Source: Stenogyne calaminthoides
Lineage: Eukaryota > Streptophyta > Magnoliopsida > Lamiales > Lamiaceae
Direction of reading: 5' to 3'
Assembly (NCBI GenBank): GCA_037126765.1
Contig: JBBCBC010000024.1
Coordinates: forward strand, 22,169,554-22,233,553
Length of the DNA stretch: 64,000 nt
The position numbers and the translations under genes are program-made. Positions within the stretch are counted from its first letter, which is position 1. Each line of letters begins with the position of its first letter. Positions 46,760-57,158 of this stretch are shown here, piece by piece. The notes under the pieces are model-generated. The model was not told the origin of the DNA. It was given only the letters and a program-made list of their open reading frames with translations, and made no database searches.

Positions 46760-49040
46760 AAAGCAGATTGGCAACCATCTTGACACCTATTCCTTCCACA
46801 CGTCTCTCGAATGTATTATGTGGCAGACCCTTTGTGAATGGATCTGCTAGGTTGTCTTCTGACGCGATCTTTGCCACCTCTATATCTCCTCTCTAACGAT
46901 TTCTCGTATAAGATGGTATTTCCCGTCAATGTGTTTGTTGGCTTGTGGGCTCGTGGTTCCCTGAATTTGCAAATCGCTCGGCATTGTCACAATAAAAGGT
47001 GATTCTGGGGCAAATTCGGAACCACATCCAAGTCCACTAGGAAGTTCTTGAGCCAAACCGCTTCTTTCGTTGCCTCGCAAGCAGCTACATATTCGGCTTC
47101 CATGGTAGAATCTGCGATGCATTTTCGCTTTGACGCTTCTCCATGTCACGGCTCCTCCCCATGCAAAACACACCGCGAGGTAGATTTTCCGAGTCTATGT
47201 CCGATTGGAAACCGAGTCCGTAGCCATGGGGGATTGACTATCTCGATCGATAAATCAACATTCTATCCCGAGTTCTTTTCGGATACTTCGTAATGTTTTT
47301 AACTCGCTGCTCAATGCTCTTTCCCTGTGTTACTTTGATATCTTGCCACCATGCCAACCAAAGCGTATATCCGGGTCTCGTACACAACATTGCATACATA
47401 AGGCTTCCGACGGTAAACATAAAAGAATGCCTCTCATGTCATCTATCTCCTTTTTGCGTCTTAGGGCACATTTTCTTGGATAGATGGATTCCATGTCCGA
47501 AAGGTACGAAGCCTTTCTTGAATCTTGTATCTTTGAATCTTTTCAAGACGAAGGTCTATATATGAAGCTTGAGATAAGTCTATCATCCTTTTCTTGCGAT
47601 CTCGAAAGATCTTGATCCCAAGGACGTGTGCGACTTCCCCCAAGTCCTTCATATCAAACCTGCTTTTGAAAAGCCATGCCCTTACGCCCGATAACACCTT
47701 CACATCGCTCCCGGCGATCGTTATGTCGCCTACGATAGTACTAAGAATACCAATGCGATTCCGACACGCTTTTTGTACACACAACTTTTCGAACTCGGTT
47801 TGATCGAACCCATAAGACTTTATAACATGATCAAAACATTGGTTCCAAGCTCGATGCTGTTTGAGTCCGTAAATGGACTTCATGAGCTTACAAACTAGGT
47901 GTTCTTGGCCTTTTTCAATGAAGCCTTGGGGTTGTTGCATATAGATCTCTTCATCAAGACTTCCGTTAAGGAAAGCCGTCTTGACATCCATTTGCCAGAT
48001 TTCAAAGTCGAGATCTTGCAAGAATCGATAAGAGAATACGGATGGACAATCGAGTTTTTGAACTACTTATCTTAAGCTCCGCAACCCCATTTTGTTGAGG
48101 GGTTCCGGATGCGATGGTTGGGATGCAATCCTTCATCGATAAGTAGTTCAAAACTCATCATTGAGAGATTCGCCTCCACGATCGATCGTGGAGACTTGAT
48201 ACGTTTTTTCCCTATGATTCTCTGCTTGAGCCTTAAATTCTTTGAATTTCTCAAAGGTCTCAGATTTATGCTTCATAAGGAAAATATAATCGTACCCTGA
48301 GTAATCATCAATAAAAGTGACAAAATACTCATAACCTCCTCTTGCTTTGGTTGACATTGGACCACATACATCTGTGTGAACGATCTCTAACACTTCTTTG
48401 GCTCTATTCCCCTTGGCTCCAAATGCCCTCTTGGTCATTTTACCCTCCAAACATGATTCACAGGTTGGAATTGGTTCAACTTGGAGAAACTCCAGTGAAC
48501 CGTATTTCACCAACCTTTGGATCCTCTTTAGATTTATATGACGCAATCTTAGATGCCAAAGAAATATCTCGTTTACGTCTGATGAACGTTTTCTTTTTTT
48601 GGAAACAATTTATGTGTTATAGGATGCATTTCGTGAGTGGTGTGCACAGTTAATTGTATAGAGATTATTCGACAACGTTCCATGACAGATAAATTTATCA
48701 AAAAAAGAAATGGTAACAACTTTATTAAAAGTAACCGAATATCCATCATGAAAAAGTTTAGAAACTGAAATCAAATTCTTTCTAAAACTCGGAACGTAAA
48801 GAACATTTCTTAAAATTAAAACTCTGTCTTCAAAAGACAGGTGCACTTCTCCCAGTGTGATGAGGATCTCACTCCCACTAAGTTGCCGGGTCCGCTTGAA
48901 CATCTGTAATGTGAAACAAACATGATCAGTGGATTCCGTATCCACCACCCATAAATGGGAGGCATACACCGCTAAACAAGTTTCAACAACTAGTGCGTGA
49001 GAATTACCTTTCTTTCCATTCCTTTTAGGATTGGAACAGG
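46760..49040 (-). pseudogene. Pol remnant of element D (protease, integrase, RT, RNase H)
   Basis: Protease: WVVDTESTDHVC around 48955-48920 (usual DTGA changed). Pre-integrase: LILRNVLYVPSFRKNLISVSK, FHDGYSVTF. Integrase start (48546-48148): LEGKMTKRAFGAKGNRAKEV, HTDVCGP, YFVTFIDDYSGYDYIFLMK. It is open to a PLNKMG-like piece near 48090, then jumps to RT at LDFEIWQMDVKTAFLNGS (48021). The integrase C-terminus and the RT N-terminus are deleted. RT has QPQGFIEKGQEHLVCKLMKSIYGLKQ, then a catalytic block degraded to STIVGDITIAGSD. RNase H: VGSLMYAMLCTRP (47420) and a tail to about 46760. Confidence 0.82.
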
Positions 49041-49852
49041 CTGACCTCCAATGTCCTTTCTCCTTTCTCACCGCATTTAAAACATATTCCTTTTGGTCCT
49101 TTCTTGACACCCAACCAGCTAACTGTCTTTTTCTCACTTTTCTTAGTGATGAGTTTTCTTTGGTTCTGACCACTTTCCTTTTCTTGAGACTTGCCTTCCA
49201 CTGGCCTAGATCTCGAGAAAAGACTTTTGGTCACCAATGCTTCGTCTTTCTTTCCTAAATGCTTCTCTACTTTCTCCAAGGCTTCTTGTAGGATATCCAT
49301 AGTACACATGTGATCACTAATCACAAAACTACAGTAAAATCCATCGAAGCTTCTTGGCAGAGTTAGCAACAGAAATTTGATTTGGGCCTCATCACAATAC
49401 TTAGTTCCGAGATAAGCCAGTTTTTGAAAATGATGTTTAATTCTGAGAACATGCTCCCTTACGGGTGTTCCCTCAACCATCTTTAGCCTAGCCACGTCGT
49501 CATTTTTAAACTGATTGATCATGCGATCTTTTGTTAAAAATATTTCTTCAAGACTTTGCATAATTTCCGCAGCAGACTCAACACCTTCATGAATGTGTCT
49601 CAAATCATCAGACAGTGAAGTCAAGATTACACATTTCATGGGTTCATTGGACTGCTCCCAAATATTATACTCATGTCTTTCCGCATTAGATGATTCATCA
49701 GTAGGCTTACGTGACTTGGGTACATTAAGAACCCAATAATGTTTTTGTGCAGGTAGGACAAAACTCATATTTCGTTTACAAACATTATAGTTGTCGCCAG
49801 TTAATTGGTGTTCTTTGAGTGTATACAACAGTGGATTAAAAGGTTGCGACAT
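49025..49852 (-). CDS. Gag of element D
   Basis: Starts MSQPFNPLLYTLKEHQLTGDNY at ATG 49852 (a longer frame to 49897 adds 15 unrelated codons). It has KRNMSFVLPAQKHYWVL, a UBN2-type core with MQSLEEIFLTKDRMINQF and MVEGTPVREHVLRIKHHFQKL, a basic linker, and the first half of a zinc knuckle CFKCGEKG. A frameshift near 49060 then moves the rest (HWRSAC) to another frame. It is a 275-codon, mostly intact copia gag. It sits about 340 bases from the E insertion in the leader. Confidence 0.85.
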   Translation of the reverse strand: MSQPFNPLLYTLKEHQLTGDNYNVCKRNMSFVLPAQKHYWVLNVPKSRKPTDESSNAERHEYNIWEQSNEPMKCVILTSLSDDLRHIHEGVESAAEIMQSLEEIFLTKDRMINQFKNDDVARLKMVEGTPVREHVLRIKHHFQKLAYLGTKYCDEAQIKFLLLTLPRSFDGFYCSFVISDHMCTMDILQEALEKVEKHLGKKDEALVTKSLFSRSRPVEGKSQEKESGQNQRKLITKKSEKKTVSWLGVKKGPKGICFKCGEKGERTLEVSLFQS

Positions 49853-50188
49853 GATAAACTGAAATACACAATAATATGCATAAGCACAAAATATCACAAG
49901 GTTCGATCACATGCATCACATTAAAATCTCAAAAAAATATGAACATGCATCAGCCAACATCTCAAAACAGTTCAAATAAGCCACGTGGGGTGGGTCATTA
50001 TTTAAACACATTCAAGCAGGTTACAAACAAGAACAATTACAAACCTTTAATATTCAGATTAATAGTTGGCTCCCACTTGACAAATATAAAATTGAAAGGG
50101 ACTTCGGGGAAGTATATGCATATCAATTTTATACCTAAGTAATAACCATGATTAAATACAGGATTATTATTTCGTATTGAACGAGCCT
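49853..50188 (-). other. Leader of element D, gag-proximal part
   Basis: Untranslated leader between gag ATG and the E insertion; colinear (inverted) with 39640-39978 of A. Target AGCCT at 50184-50188. No gene. Confidence 0.75.
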
Positions 50189-52281
50189 TGTTGGTCCCGG
50201 TGTAAACGAGTCTTACACGTGTATGGGGGGGGAATACACGTGTTCAGTGTTTTTAAAACTTTTCTTTACTGAGGTCAGCTTGGGTCAGGTTGTCCTGATG
50301 ATTTGGTCCTGAGAAGCACAGATCGCTCTGAGTCAAAGTCTACCTGAGACAGTGATCCTGAGCTGCTTTCAGATACCTCAGATAATCCCAACTGATCCTG
50401 AGTTTTCAGAGATCCTGAGCTGCTTGGATCAGATAACTAACTTACTGAACCCTCAGAAGAGTAAGTTCAGTTTGGTAACTATCTGTTCTAGCTACTCAGA
50501 TGTGCGGAATGGTTGGCCCTAAGTTTATACTCGTTTTATGCTTTTGCTGAAAACCTTCCTTTTAATGGAATAGTGATTAGGCTGTGATTCAGTTATATGC
50601 AGCTTCAGTGGATTGATTCCAACTGAATATCAGTGAAAATATGCTTTCAATTCAAAGTAATGCAACAGTTAATCAAAGCAAAACAGAAAGCAAATAACAC
50701 AGCAAGTTATAGTGGTTCAGAGACTCAAGCTCCTACGTCCACTCTCTCTGATCTCTTCAGAGAAATTCACTAATCACTTCTTAAGGTTTTCTGACTACCT
50801 CTGTAGTTTACTAACCTTTCTATTTTGAGCTTGTTGACTACCTCTGTAGTTTACTAACTCAAAACACACACAAGCTTTCTGACTATCCAAGATAGTTTAC
50901 TCACTTCTTCTCTAGAGCTTTCTGACTACCTCCTTGTAGTTTACTAACTCTTTACAACTCCAATCTCACCAACAATCACACTCAAACTACCTTACAAAGG
51001 GTTTGGGGTTTCTTGGTTGGTTTCCAACTAGGATGAGATATCCTTTATAAATTAAGAACAATGCAAAGGCTAGGATATCTCGACTAAGATTTGGATATAT
51101 CTTATCAAGCTAGGCTTAGTGGAATGAGCTCTCTTCGAAATAAAGCACTTGGGAAATTCTGGGGTTTTCGAGTGCTTCAACTTACAATAATAAGTTTGAG
51201 CTCTTGAGTTGCTTACAAATTTCCTGTAACCTTCAATGTAGAGGGTCACTAGTATTTATAGGCAGGCACCAAGGTAACTCTTGAAAAACTATCCGTTGGA
51301 AGAGATAGCTAGGCACCAAGGTAACTCTTGAAAAACTTTCCTCTTATGGTGTGTGATGAACGTCTATATTTAGGGTTTGAAACTCCCTAGCACGTTTTAG
51401 GCAAACTGCTTTTCATGTAGCTGGTCATCACTTTTTGCAGTCTGGAACATAGTACTACTGACATGTTTCAGTGACCTGTCGCTGTCAGTGTCAGTAAAGT
51501 ACAATGCTGTCTTCTTCTTTTTTACTTTTGTCTTCAGCTAAATGTAGACAAACTCAACGGCTCTTTTTGGTCACTATCTCTGAGTGATATAACTTTAACA
51601 ACACTTTGTCTTAGTTCCTTTTGTCTGCATGAGAATGTCTTGGGCAATATCTATTTTTCTAAGCAATCGCGTTTTTCTCAGTATTGTATCCTTCAGATAG
51701 ATATTTTCAGTGCCTCGGAACATTCAGGTTTATATTGAGCATTCAGTACATTACTGAGTCTTCAGTAATTACTGTGCCTTCAGTATCCTTGGTCTTCAGT
51801 CTTCAGTCCTCTGTCTTCTGTGTCTTCAGAGTCTTCTAAGTCTTCAGTGTCTTCTGAGTCTTCAGTGTCTTCTGAATCTTCACAGATATACTGACTGATA
51901 TACTGAGTCTTCATGCTGAGTCTTCAGTTACTCAGTTTCTCACTGAGTCTTCAGTATCTCAGTTTCTCACTGAGTTTTCAGTTTCTCAGTTTCTCACTGA
52001 GTCTTCAGTTTCTCAGTTTCTCACTGAGTCTTCAGTATCTCAGTTTCATACTTAAACTTCAGAAACTTCAGTTTCATACTGAAACTTCAGTTTCTTCATA
52101 AACTTTCTGAGTCTTCAGAATCTATCCTGATCTATATCTGCGGACTATACATTGTGCAGATAACATCCTGAATACTCTAAAACTGAATCCTGACTCAACT
52201 ATCAAGATTATCCTGAACATATCATACTCAGGGGTTTTGGGATATAATCAAAATCATTCTTATTAAATTCATCTCCCAACA
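50189..52281 (-). repeat. 3' LTR of element E (2093 bp)
   Basis: It pairs with 58920-60981 and is the cleaner copy, rich in CTGAG/TCAG words. Minus-strand TATA (TATTTATA on plus, 51253-51260). It contains exact 27-bp tandem repeats (51931-52038). Confidence 0.92.
51931..52038 (-). repeat. 27-bp tandem repeat, four units (E 3' LTR)
   Basis: Plus-strand units open CTCAGTTTCTCACTGAGT at 51931, 51958, 51985 and 52012 with one or two changes. A plus-strand frame across them (51913-52101) is a by-product. In the 5' LTR the same place (about 60640-60760) shows CTCGATTTCTCCTTTGAG-type units. Confidence 0.9.
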
Positions 52282-52448
52282 ATTTCCCCCTTTTTGATGA
52301 TGCCAAAACCTATCTTGTTACAAAACACTTAACCTATACTCAGGTTTCAGTTTTACCTATTACAAGATCGATTTATCTCCTAACAATTATCTCAGCAATG
52401 AATTTCCCAACAATTTCATCACCAAACAATAAGTCTCCCAACAATTTT
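52282..52448 (-). other. Polypurine tract of E with three LTR-junction look-alikes
   Basis: The true tract on the minus strand is AAAAAGGGGGAAAT at 52282-52295. Look-alikes of AATTGTTGGGAGA lie at 52377-52390 (ATAATTGTTAGGAG), 52404-52416 and 52434-52448. Their spacing is irregular (about 30-100 bases). Confidence 0.7.
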
Positions 52449-52675
52449 CTCAGAGACAACATTCAGGCATATCAAAAGTAAAGACAAGTAAATTAAGATA
52501 ATGAAATATTATCTTTTGAGCATAAATGATAAGGTTTCATTGATGAATGGTAGACAGTTACAAATTACAATGAACTTATCTGAAAAACAAAATCAAAAAG
52601 ACAAAAAGATAAAGGATTATAAGAGTCTTCTGAGTCTTGATCTTCAGTCTTCTTTTGCTCTTCAGCTCGGGCTCT

Positions 52676-54349
52676 TCAGTTCTGTTCTTCCACCTCATCA
52701 GCAGGCACTTCAAGGTTGAACATTCCATAATATCTTCTCTTCAGTGCATCTCTCTCTTTAATGATATCAGGATTGTTCCCTGTCAGGCCCAACTGAATGG
52801 TGTACTGAGCAATCTCTTGAGAAATGGCTGCTTCATTAACCAAGCCATTCTCAAGCCTAGGAGGAGGATACGAGTATGGACCGGGGGCTGTTATCTGCAC
52901 CTTTCCTTCATCCGCAAGATTGATCCAGCTTTGAAGATACTTCGGATAAAAGGTCAGGAGATAGTCAATGAAAGCCTCATTGGGATCTGATCTCTCCCCT
53001 CTCCATTCTCTTAACACATCATAGTAGAACCAAAAAGTTCTCTTGATTTCTTCCCATGCATCGTTGAACTGGATTGGCATCCACTTGTCTACATGCGGCC
53101 ATTTCTGTGCTTTTGTATTCCCTCTCCTCTTGCTTGCGAACTTCTTGAAACCACTCCTTCTCTTCTGCTCTTCTTCCATCTTCTTTCTGATCACGTGTAC
53201 ACCAGAAACAGAAGCAGCAGTTTTCTTGGCTTGCTCAACTTGGAGTGTTTTCAGAGCACTTCTTGTATTGAAGACTTTCTTTTGAGGCTCAACCTCAGAC
53301 TCTTCAATATCCAGAATCAACTTCCTTTGAGTTGGCTTAGAAGTCTTAGCTCTTTTGCCCTCAGGCTCCACAAACGCCACATCCTTTCTTTTAGTGGGCA
53401 ATTCAGCTCCAGCTTGGCTTGTCCCAACTCTTCTTCTATCACTCAGTTTCTCTGCAGCTACTTCTTGAATTGTTTCTTCAGAAACCTGAGTGTAGACTGG
53501 CTTCTCCACCTTTCTGAACTTCAGTTTCTCAGTGGCTTCGACTTCTTTCATGGCTTCAGCAATGATTTTCTTACCTGCCTCCTTGATAGTCTTGCCTCTC
53601 AAAGTATGTTCCAATAACTCTCTCAGATCAGCTCCGGGTCTTTCCCCCTTCTTGGAACCATACTTTGGCAGAAGCCTGGAGAGTGTTGTGTCCATATGAT
53701 ACTGCTCTTTACTGACACTACGCACTTCCCCTGCCAACTGATCTTGCTCCTCTTCGAGCCGTCTTAGGTGGTTCTTCGCCACTGAGAATTCTTCAGACAT
53801 ATGAGCAAATTGGCTAGAGAGAGCTTCCTTGAACATGTCTGTCATTTTGGCCATGAGCATTGAGCACATCTCCTCAACAACATTCTTCACCAGCATCTCA
53901 TTCTTCTCCAACAATTTTGCTTCAAGATATTCAGTTCGTTCCTGATGCTTCTGCTTCAGCTCTGCACTTATCTCATCTTTGACCCCTTCCATTTTCTCTT
54001 CCATCTTTCCTTCTATGGAGGTCAGCTTCTCAGTCAGAGTGTTCTGAAGTTGCAACAGTTCTGAAGAAGAACTCAAGCTTTCCAACTTTTGACTTTGGTT
54101 GGCCAATACCTCCTCCATCTGAGCAACTTTGTTCAGGATTGGCTCAACCTTCTCCAACTTCTCCATCACTGGGGTGAGATCAATCTCAGGAGCATAAGAT
54201 ATCTGATGTTTCTCCTGAGCTGGCTGTTCAGCCTGAGTCTCAGTCTGAGCTTGAGCTTCAGTCTGAACCTGGGCTTCAGACTCAGTCTGAGTCTGGGTTT
54301 CACCCTGAGCTTGGGTGTCCACCTGAGCCTCAGTCTGCATATCAGACAT
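52676..54349 (-). CDS. Extra ORF, C-terminal part (element E), 557 codons
   Basis: Fully open. Residues 1-50 are Q/T/E-rich (TQAQGETQTQTESEAQ). About 55-230 are predicted by eye as coiled coil (MEKLEKVEPILNKVAQMEEV, LTEKLTSIEGKMEEKM). About 225-330 is a linker with LRELLEHTLRGKTIKEAGKK. Basic clusters KRKDV...GKRAKTSKPTQRK and KRRSGFKKFASKRRGNTKAQK look like nuclear-localisation or nucleic-acid-binding stretches. The C-terminus DKWMPIQFNDAWEEIKRTFW, NEAFIDYLLTFYPKYLQSW is conserved in F and loosely in B. No signal peptide or membrane segment. The ATG at 54349 may be internal to a spliced gene: GT near 54409 and TATGCAG before residue 6 could mark an intron. Function unknown. Confidence 0.75.
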   Translation of the reverse strand: MSDMQTEAQVDTQAQGETQTQTESEAQVQTEAQAQTETQAEQPAQEKHQISYAPEIDLTPVMEKLEKVEPILNKVAQMEEVLANQSQKLESLSSSSELLQLQNTLTEKLTSIEGKMEEKMEGVKDEISAELKQKHQERTEYLEAKLLEKNEMLVKNVVEEMCSMLMAKMTDMFKEALSSQFAHMSEEFSVAKNHLRRLEEEQDQLAGEVRSVSKEQYHMDTTLSRLLPKYGSKKGERPGADLRELLEHTLRGKTIKEAGKKIIAEAMKEVEATEKLKFRKVEKPVYTQVSEETIQEVAAEKLSDRRRVGTSQAGAELPTKRKDVAFVEPEGKRAKTSKPTQRKLILDIEESEVEPQKKVFNTRSALKTLQVEQAKKTAASVSGVHVIRKKMEEEQKRRSGFKKFASKRRGNTKAQKWPHVDKWMPIQFNDAWEEIKRTFWFYYDVLREWRGERSDPNEAFIDYLLTFYPKYLQSWINLADEGKVQITAPGPYSYPPPRLENGLVNEAAISQEIAQYTIQLGLTGNNPDIIKERDALKRRYYGMFNLEVPADEVEEQN

Positions 54350-54412
54350 TACAAAATTAAAGATAAGTACTTCAGTAATCCTGGCATAATTTTTAATAGT
54401 GTCAAAGGTTAC

Positions 54413-56241
54413 CTAAAGGCTAACTTCAGTCTGAGGATGTTCGACAACAGGCTCTTCAGCATCAGTTTGGTCTTTCTCCATCCGAGATTGACTCTCATCA
54501 TCCCCTTGTTGGTCCCCATCTTGAGATTTGTCTTTGGAGCTCGGGGCACCAACTTCAGCAATCTTCCTCTCAGCAACTTTCTTCTTCACCAGCTCATCAA
54601 AGTCATAAATTTTCATCCTGAGCTTGGTTTTCCTGAATCCTGAGAATTCAGTAAGCAGAGCTGTTTCCTCGTTCCACCAGTCTTCTCCTCTGAATGAAGC
54701 TATGTTGAGCATTTCCGGAAGAGTCTGGTTGAGGATGTAGACCGTTGACCTCAATCTGAAGAAGATGTCTTGGAGGTTAGGGAATGAGCTAAGCTCAGGG
54801 TAGCGGTCAAGAATGAACCGTTCCCCCTTGCTTTGCCATTCAGTCTCTTCAGCTTCACCCTTCTTGAGCATCGGGCTCTCAGGTTCAGTAGAAAAGTCTG
54901 TTGAAGGATCAAGTAAAAGATCACTCAGGAGCTCATCAAAGTTCATCGGCTCCTGAGGCTCAGCAATATCTGAGGGTTGGGCAGGCAGCTCCTCAGTCTG
55001 AATCTGAACTGGTTCTGAGGTCTGAGCTGGCGCCTCCTCAGAAGGAATTTGAGCAGTTTCTGAGGTCTGAGCAGGTGCTTCCTCAGCAGGAATCTGAACT
55101 TGTTCTGAGGTCTGAGGTCCTTGGAAAATTTCTTGAGAGAACTTGTCAGAGCTTAGTGACGTCTCAAGAACCTCAGAGAAGACTTGTTCCTCAGTTTGCT
55201 CCTGTGCTGTTGAGATAGCCTGAGCCAATACATGTAAAGGCGATTTCTGAGTTGTTTGGCTCTCAAGTTGAATCTCCTCAGTCTCACTCTCCTCCTCATC
55301 AGTGAGAACCACCAATCTTTTGCTCCAAATCTTCTTCAATGTTTCACCCTTCTCCTTCTTGATCTCGAACAAAGCCTTCCCCCTGGCTTTTTGGGCTTCT
55401 TCAGTAGCAGCAGCAGGTGATTCCACATTCTTCTCTTTCTTCCCTTTGATGGTCTTCTTGGTGGAAACAGGCTTGAACATCACCTTGGATTTAGGGAATG
55501 GAGTAGTGTTGGCAAAGATATCCTCCTCATCTCGACACATCTCCAAAATAAAGGCTATTTTGGTGGCATGGAGGATCTTGCCTTTGATCGAAATTGATCC
55601 ATCCTTCTTTTTTATGACCTTGGCTTGCTCACTCACCACCTTGATCAGATACTTCAGCCAGTTGAAATCCTTGGTGGTTGAGTCCTCTATTGCCGCCATC
55701 AATCGAAGTTTGGGAGTGCTAGTCTGCTCAAAGCTCCCTTATCGACTCATAATGCACTTACTGACAATATCCATCAACACTCTGTATTTTGGCCTCAAAT
55801 GCCGCTTATGTAAGGTCGCCTCAAACTTAATAGGATTCTCAGTAATCCTATCAAGATACTCTTGCTCCCGACCTAACATATAAGTTGTGGGATCATCTCC
55901 CCTATCGCACAACTCAAAAACATCGTTTAAATTTCTAGGGACTATGTACAGCTCCCGAACAAAATATCTATATACTTCGATGTATGCTCTAAATGCGAAA
56001 CAAAAATCTTGGACTCAATATTACCATCCTCATCTATTTCCATATTAGAGACGAACTCTATTACCTCTCGCGAGTATTCCGCCTCCTGTCGGCTTGCGAT
56101 GAGGTTCGTCAGTTTCGCCAAACGAATCAAATGAAGCGCCTCTTCTTCATGTTTTGCGTTGGAGGTACTCTCCAGAGAAACCACATATTCATACTATGGC
56201 TTATTGGTTTCAGCCAATCTGTCGAATATGGATAGAGTCAT
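54413..56241 (-). pseudogene. Extra ORF, N-terminal part (element E)
   Basis: Starts MTLSIFDRLAETNKP at ATG 56241; codon 16 is TAG where F has TGG, a G-to-A nonsense change. A frameshift lies near 55980 (frame resumes with VRELYIVPRNLNDVFELCDRG, then REQEYLDRITENPIKFEATLHKRHL, KYRVLMDIVSKCIM) and a TAA near 55740. 55702-54413 is open for 429 codons: MAAIEDSTTKDFNWLKYLIKVV, KGKILHATKIAFILEMC, EEDIFANTTPFPKSKVMFKP, three 15-residue repeats of the APAQTSE-x-VQI type, and FRGEDWWNEETALLTEFSGF. It ends at TAG 54413, 60 bases before the second ORF. It is the best guide to the protein, which is unlike known enzymes to my eye. Confidence 0.7.
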
Positions 56242-56869
56242 TTTGGGAAAAATATTGAAGGTTTAGGGTTTGAGAATGACGATTTCTGGGCAAAAGGGGA
56301 CTTTTATTTGCAGAGTGAATTTGGGAACGAGGGTTTAATAAAATGGCTTGAATGGCTTCTCAAGGAATATATAGACCGATTCGTGGGAAGTCGTATCGAT
56401 TTGATGAAAATCAACGGTTGAGATTGATAATCGATTAATCGGGTATGCAAAAGGACTCTCACGAAAAGTACGCCGCCATTTTAACCTCATTGGTGATTAA
56501 TTAAACAGAGCAATTAATGACTGTTGACCTTCTTTGGAATTTCAAAGATCCCGCCCAAAAATATTCTTCAGGTATTTTGTATTTATTGCAAATGATTACT
56601 GAGTTTCACTTAAACAATAAATGAGTCGCATGAGTCATTACTTCTTCAGACTAATTTCCCTCTATCAGTCTTATTGAGTATTGACCTTGATAAAATGTCA
56701 GTATGATACTGAGTACTGAACGGGTTCAGTAAAATACTGAATACTGACCTTCAGTACATCTGAGTTTCCTGAGACTCAGTTCAGTATTTCTTATTTTATC
56801 CTGAGTTTCTCAGTAGAGTTCTGAGAAAACTTCATGCATCTGAAAACCTTCAATTTTTCAGATTTTACT
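56242..56869 (-). promoter_or_regulatory. Spacer with candidate promoter of the E extra ORF
   Basis: Minus-strand TATATATT (56366-56373) lies 125 bases before ATG 56241, and a telo-box AAACCCTA (56264-56271) 23 bases before it. The upstream part is rich in CAGTA/TACTGA words. No gene. Confidence 0.45.
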
Positions 56870-57100
56870 CTATACACCTGGATCCAACATCCCTAATTCA
56901 ACTGATAGTTCCTGAAATCTTGATTCAGCCAATGGTTTAGTCAAGATACTAGCTCTCTGCTTATCAGTATGAATCTTCTCCATCCTGATGTCCTTTTTCA
57001 ATATGATCTCTGATGAAGTTCCTTCTTCAGCTTGATTTCTCCTGAAGTCCAAGAAGGAAATTTCATCTTCCAACAATGACATCTCAGATCTTCTTTCAAC
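56870..57100 (-). pseudogene. RT and RNase H scraps left by the pol deletion (element E)
   Basis: A 70-codon frame fuses MSLLEDEISFLDFRRNQAEEG, a degraded copy of the RT block FEMSMMGEMNFFLGLQVKQ in F, to the RNase H tail KKDIRMEKIHTDKQRASILTKPLAESRFQEL. Integrase, the RT catalytic core and most of RNase H are gone. The join shows at least two deletions. Confidence 0.8.
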
Positions 57101-57158
57101 AGGGCTAATGATGTCTTCATTCAGCTCAGTGCCCTTTTCTGTTTACCTGAAAAACAGA

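Noticed and set aside
52637..55883. Several plus-strand frames (52637-52990, 53093-53617, 54089-54643, 55302-55883)
   Set aside because: They are antisense shadows of the E extra ORF; Ser/Leu-rich composition mirrors the Glu/Lys/Gln-rich minus-strand protein.
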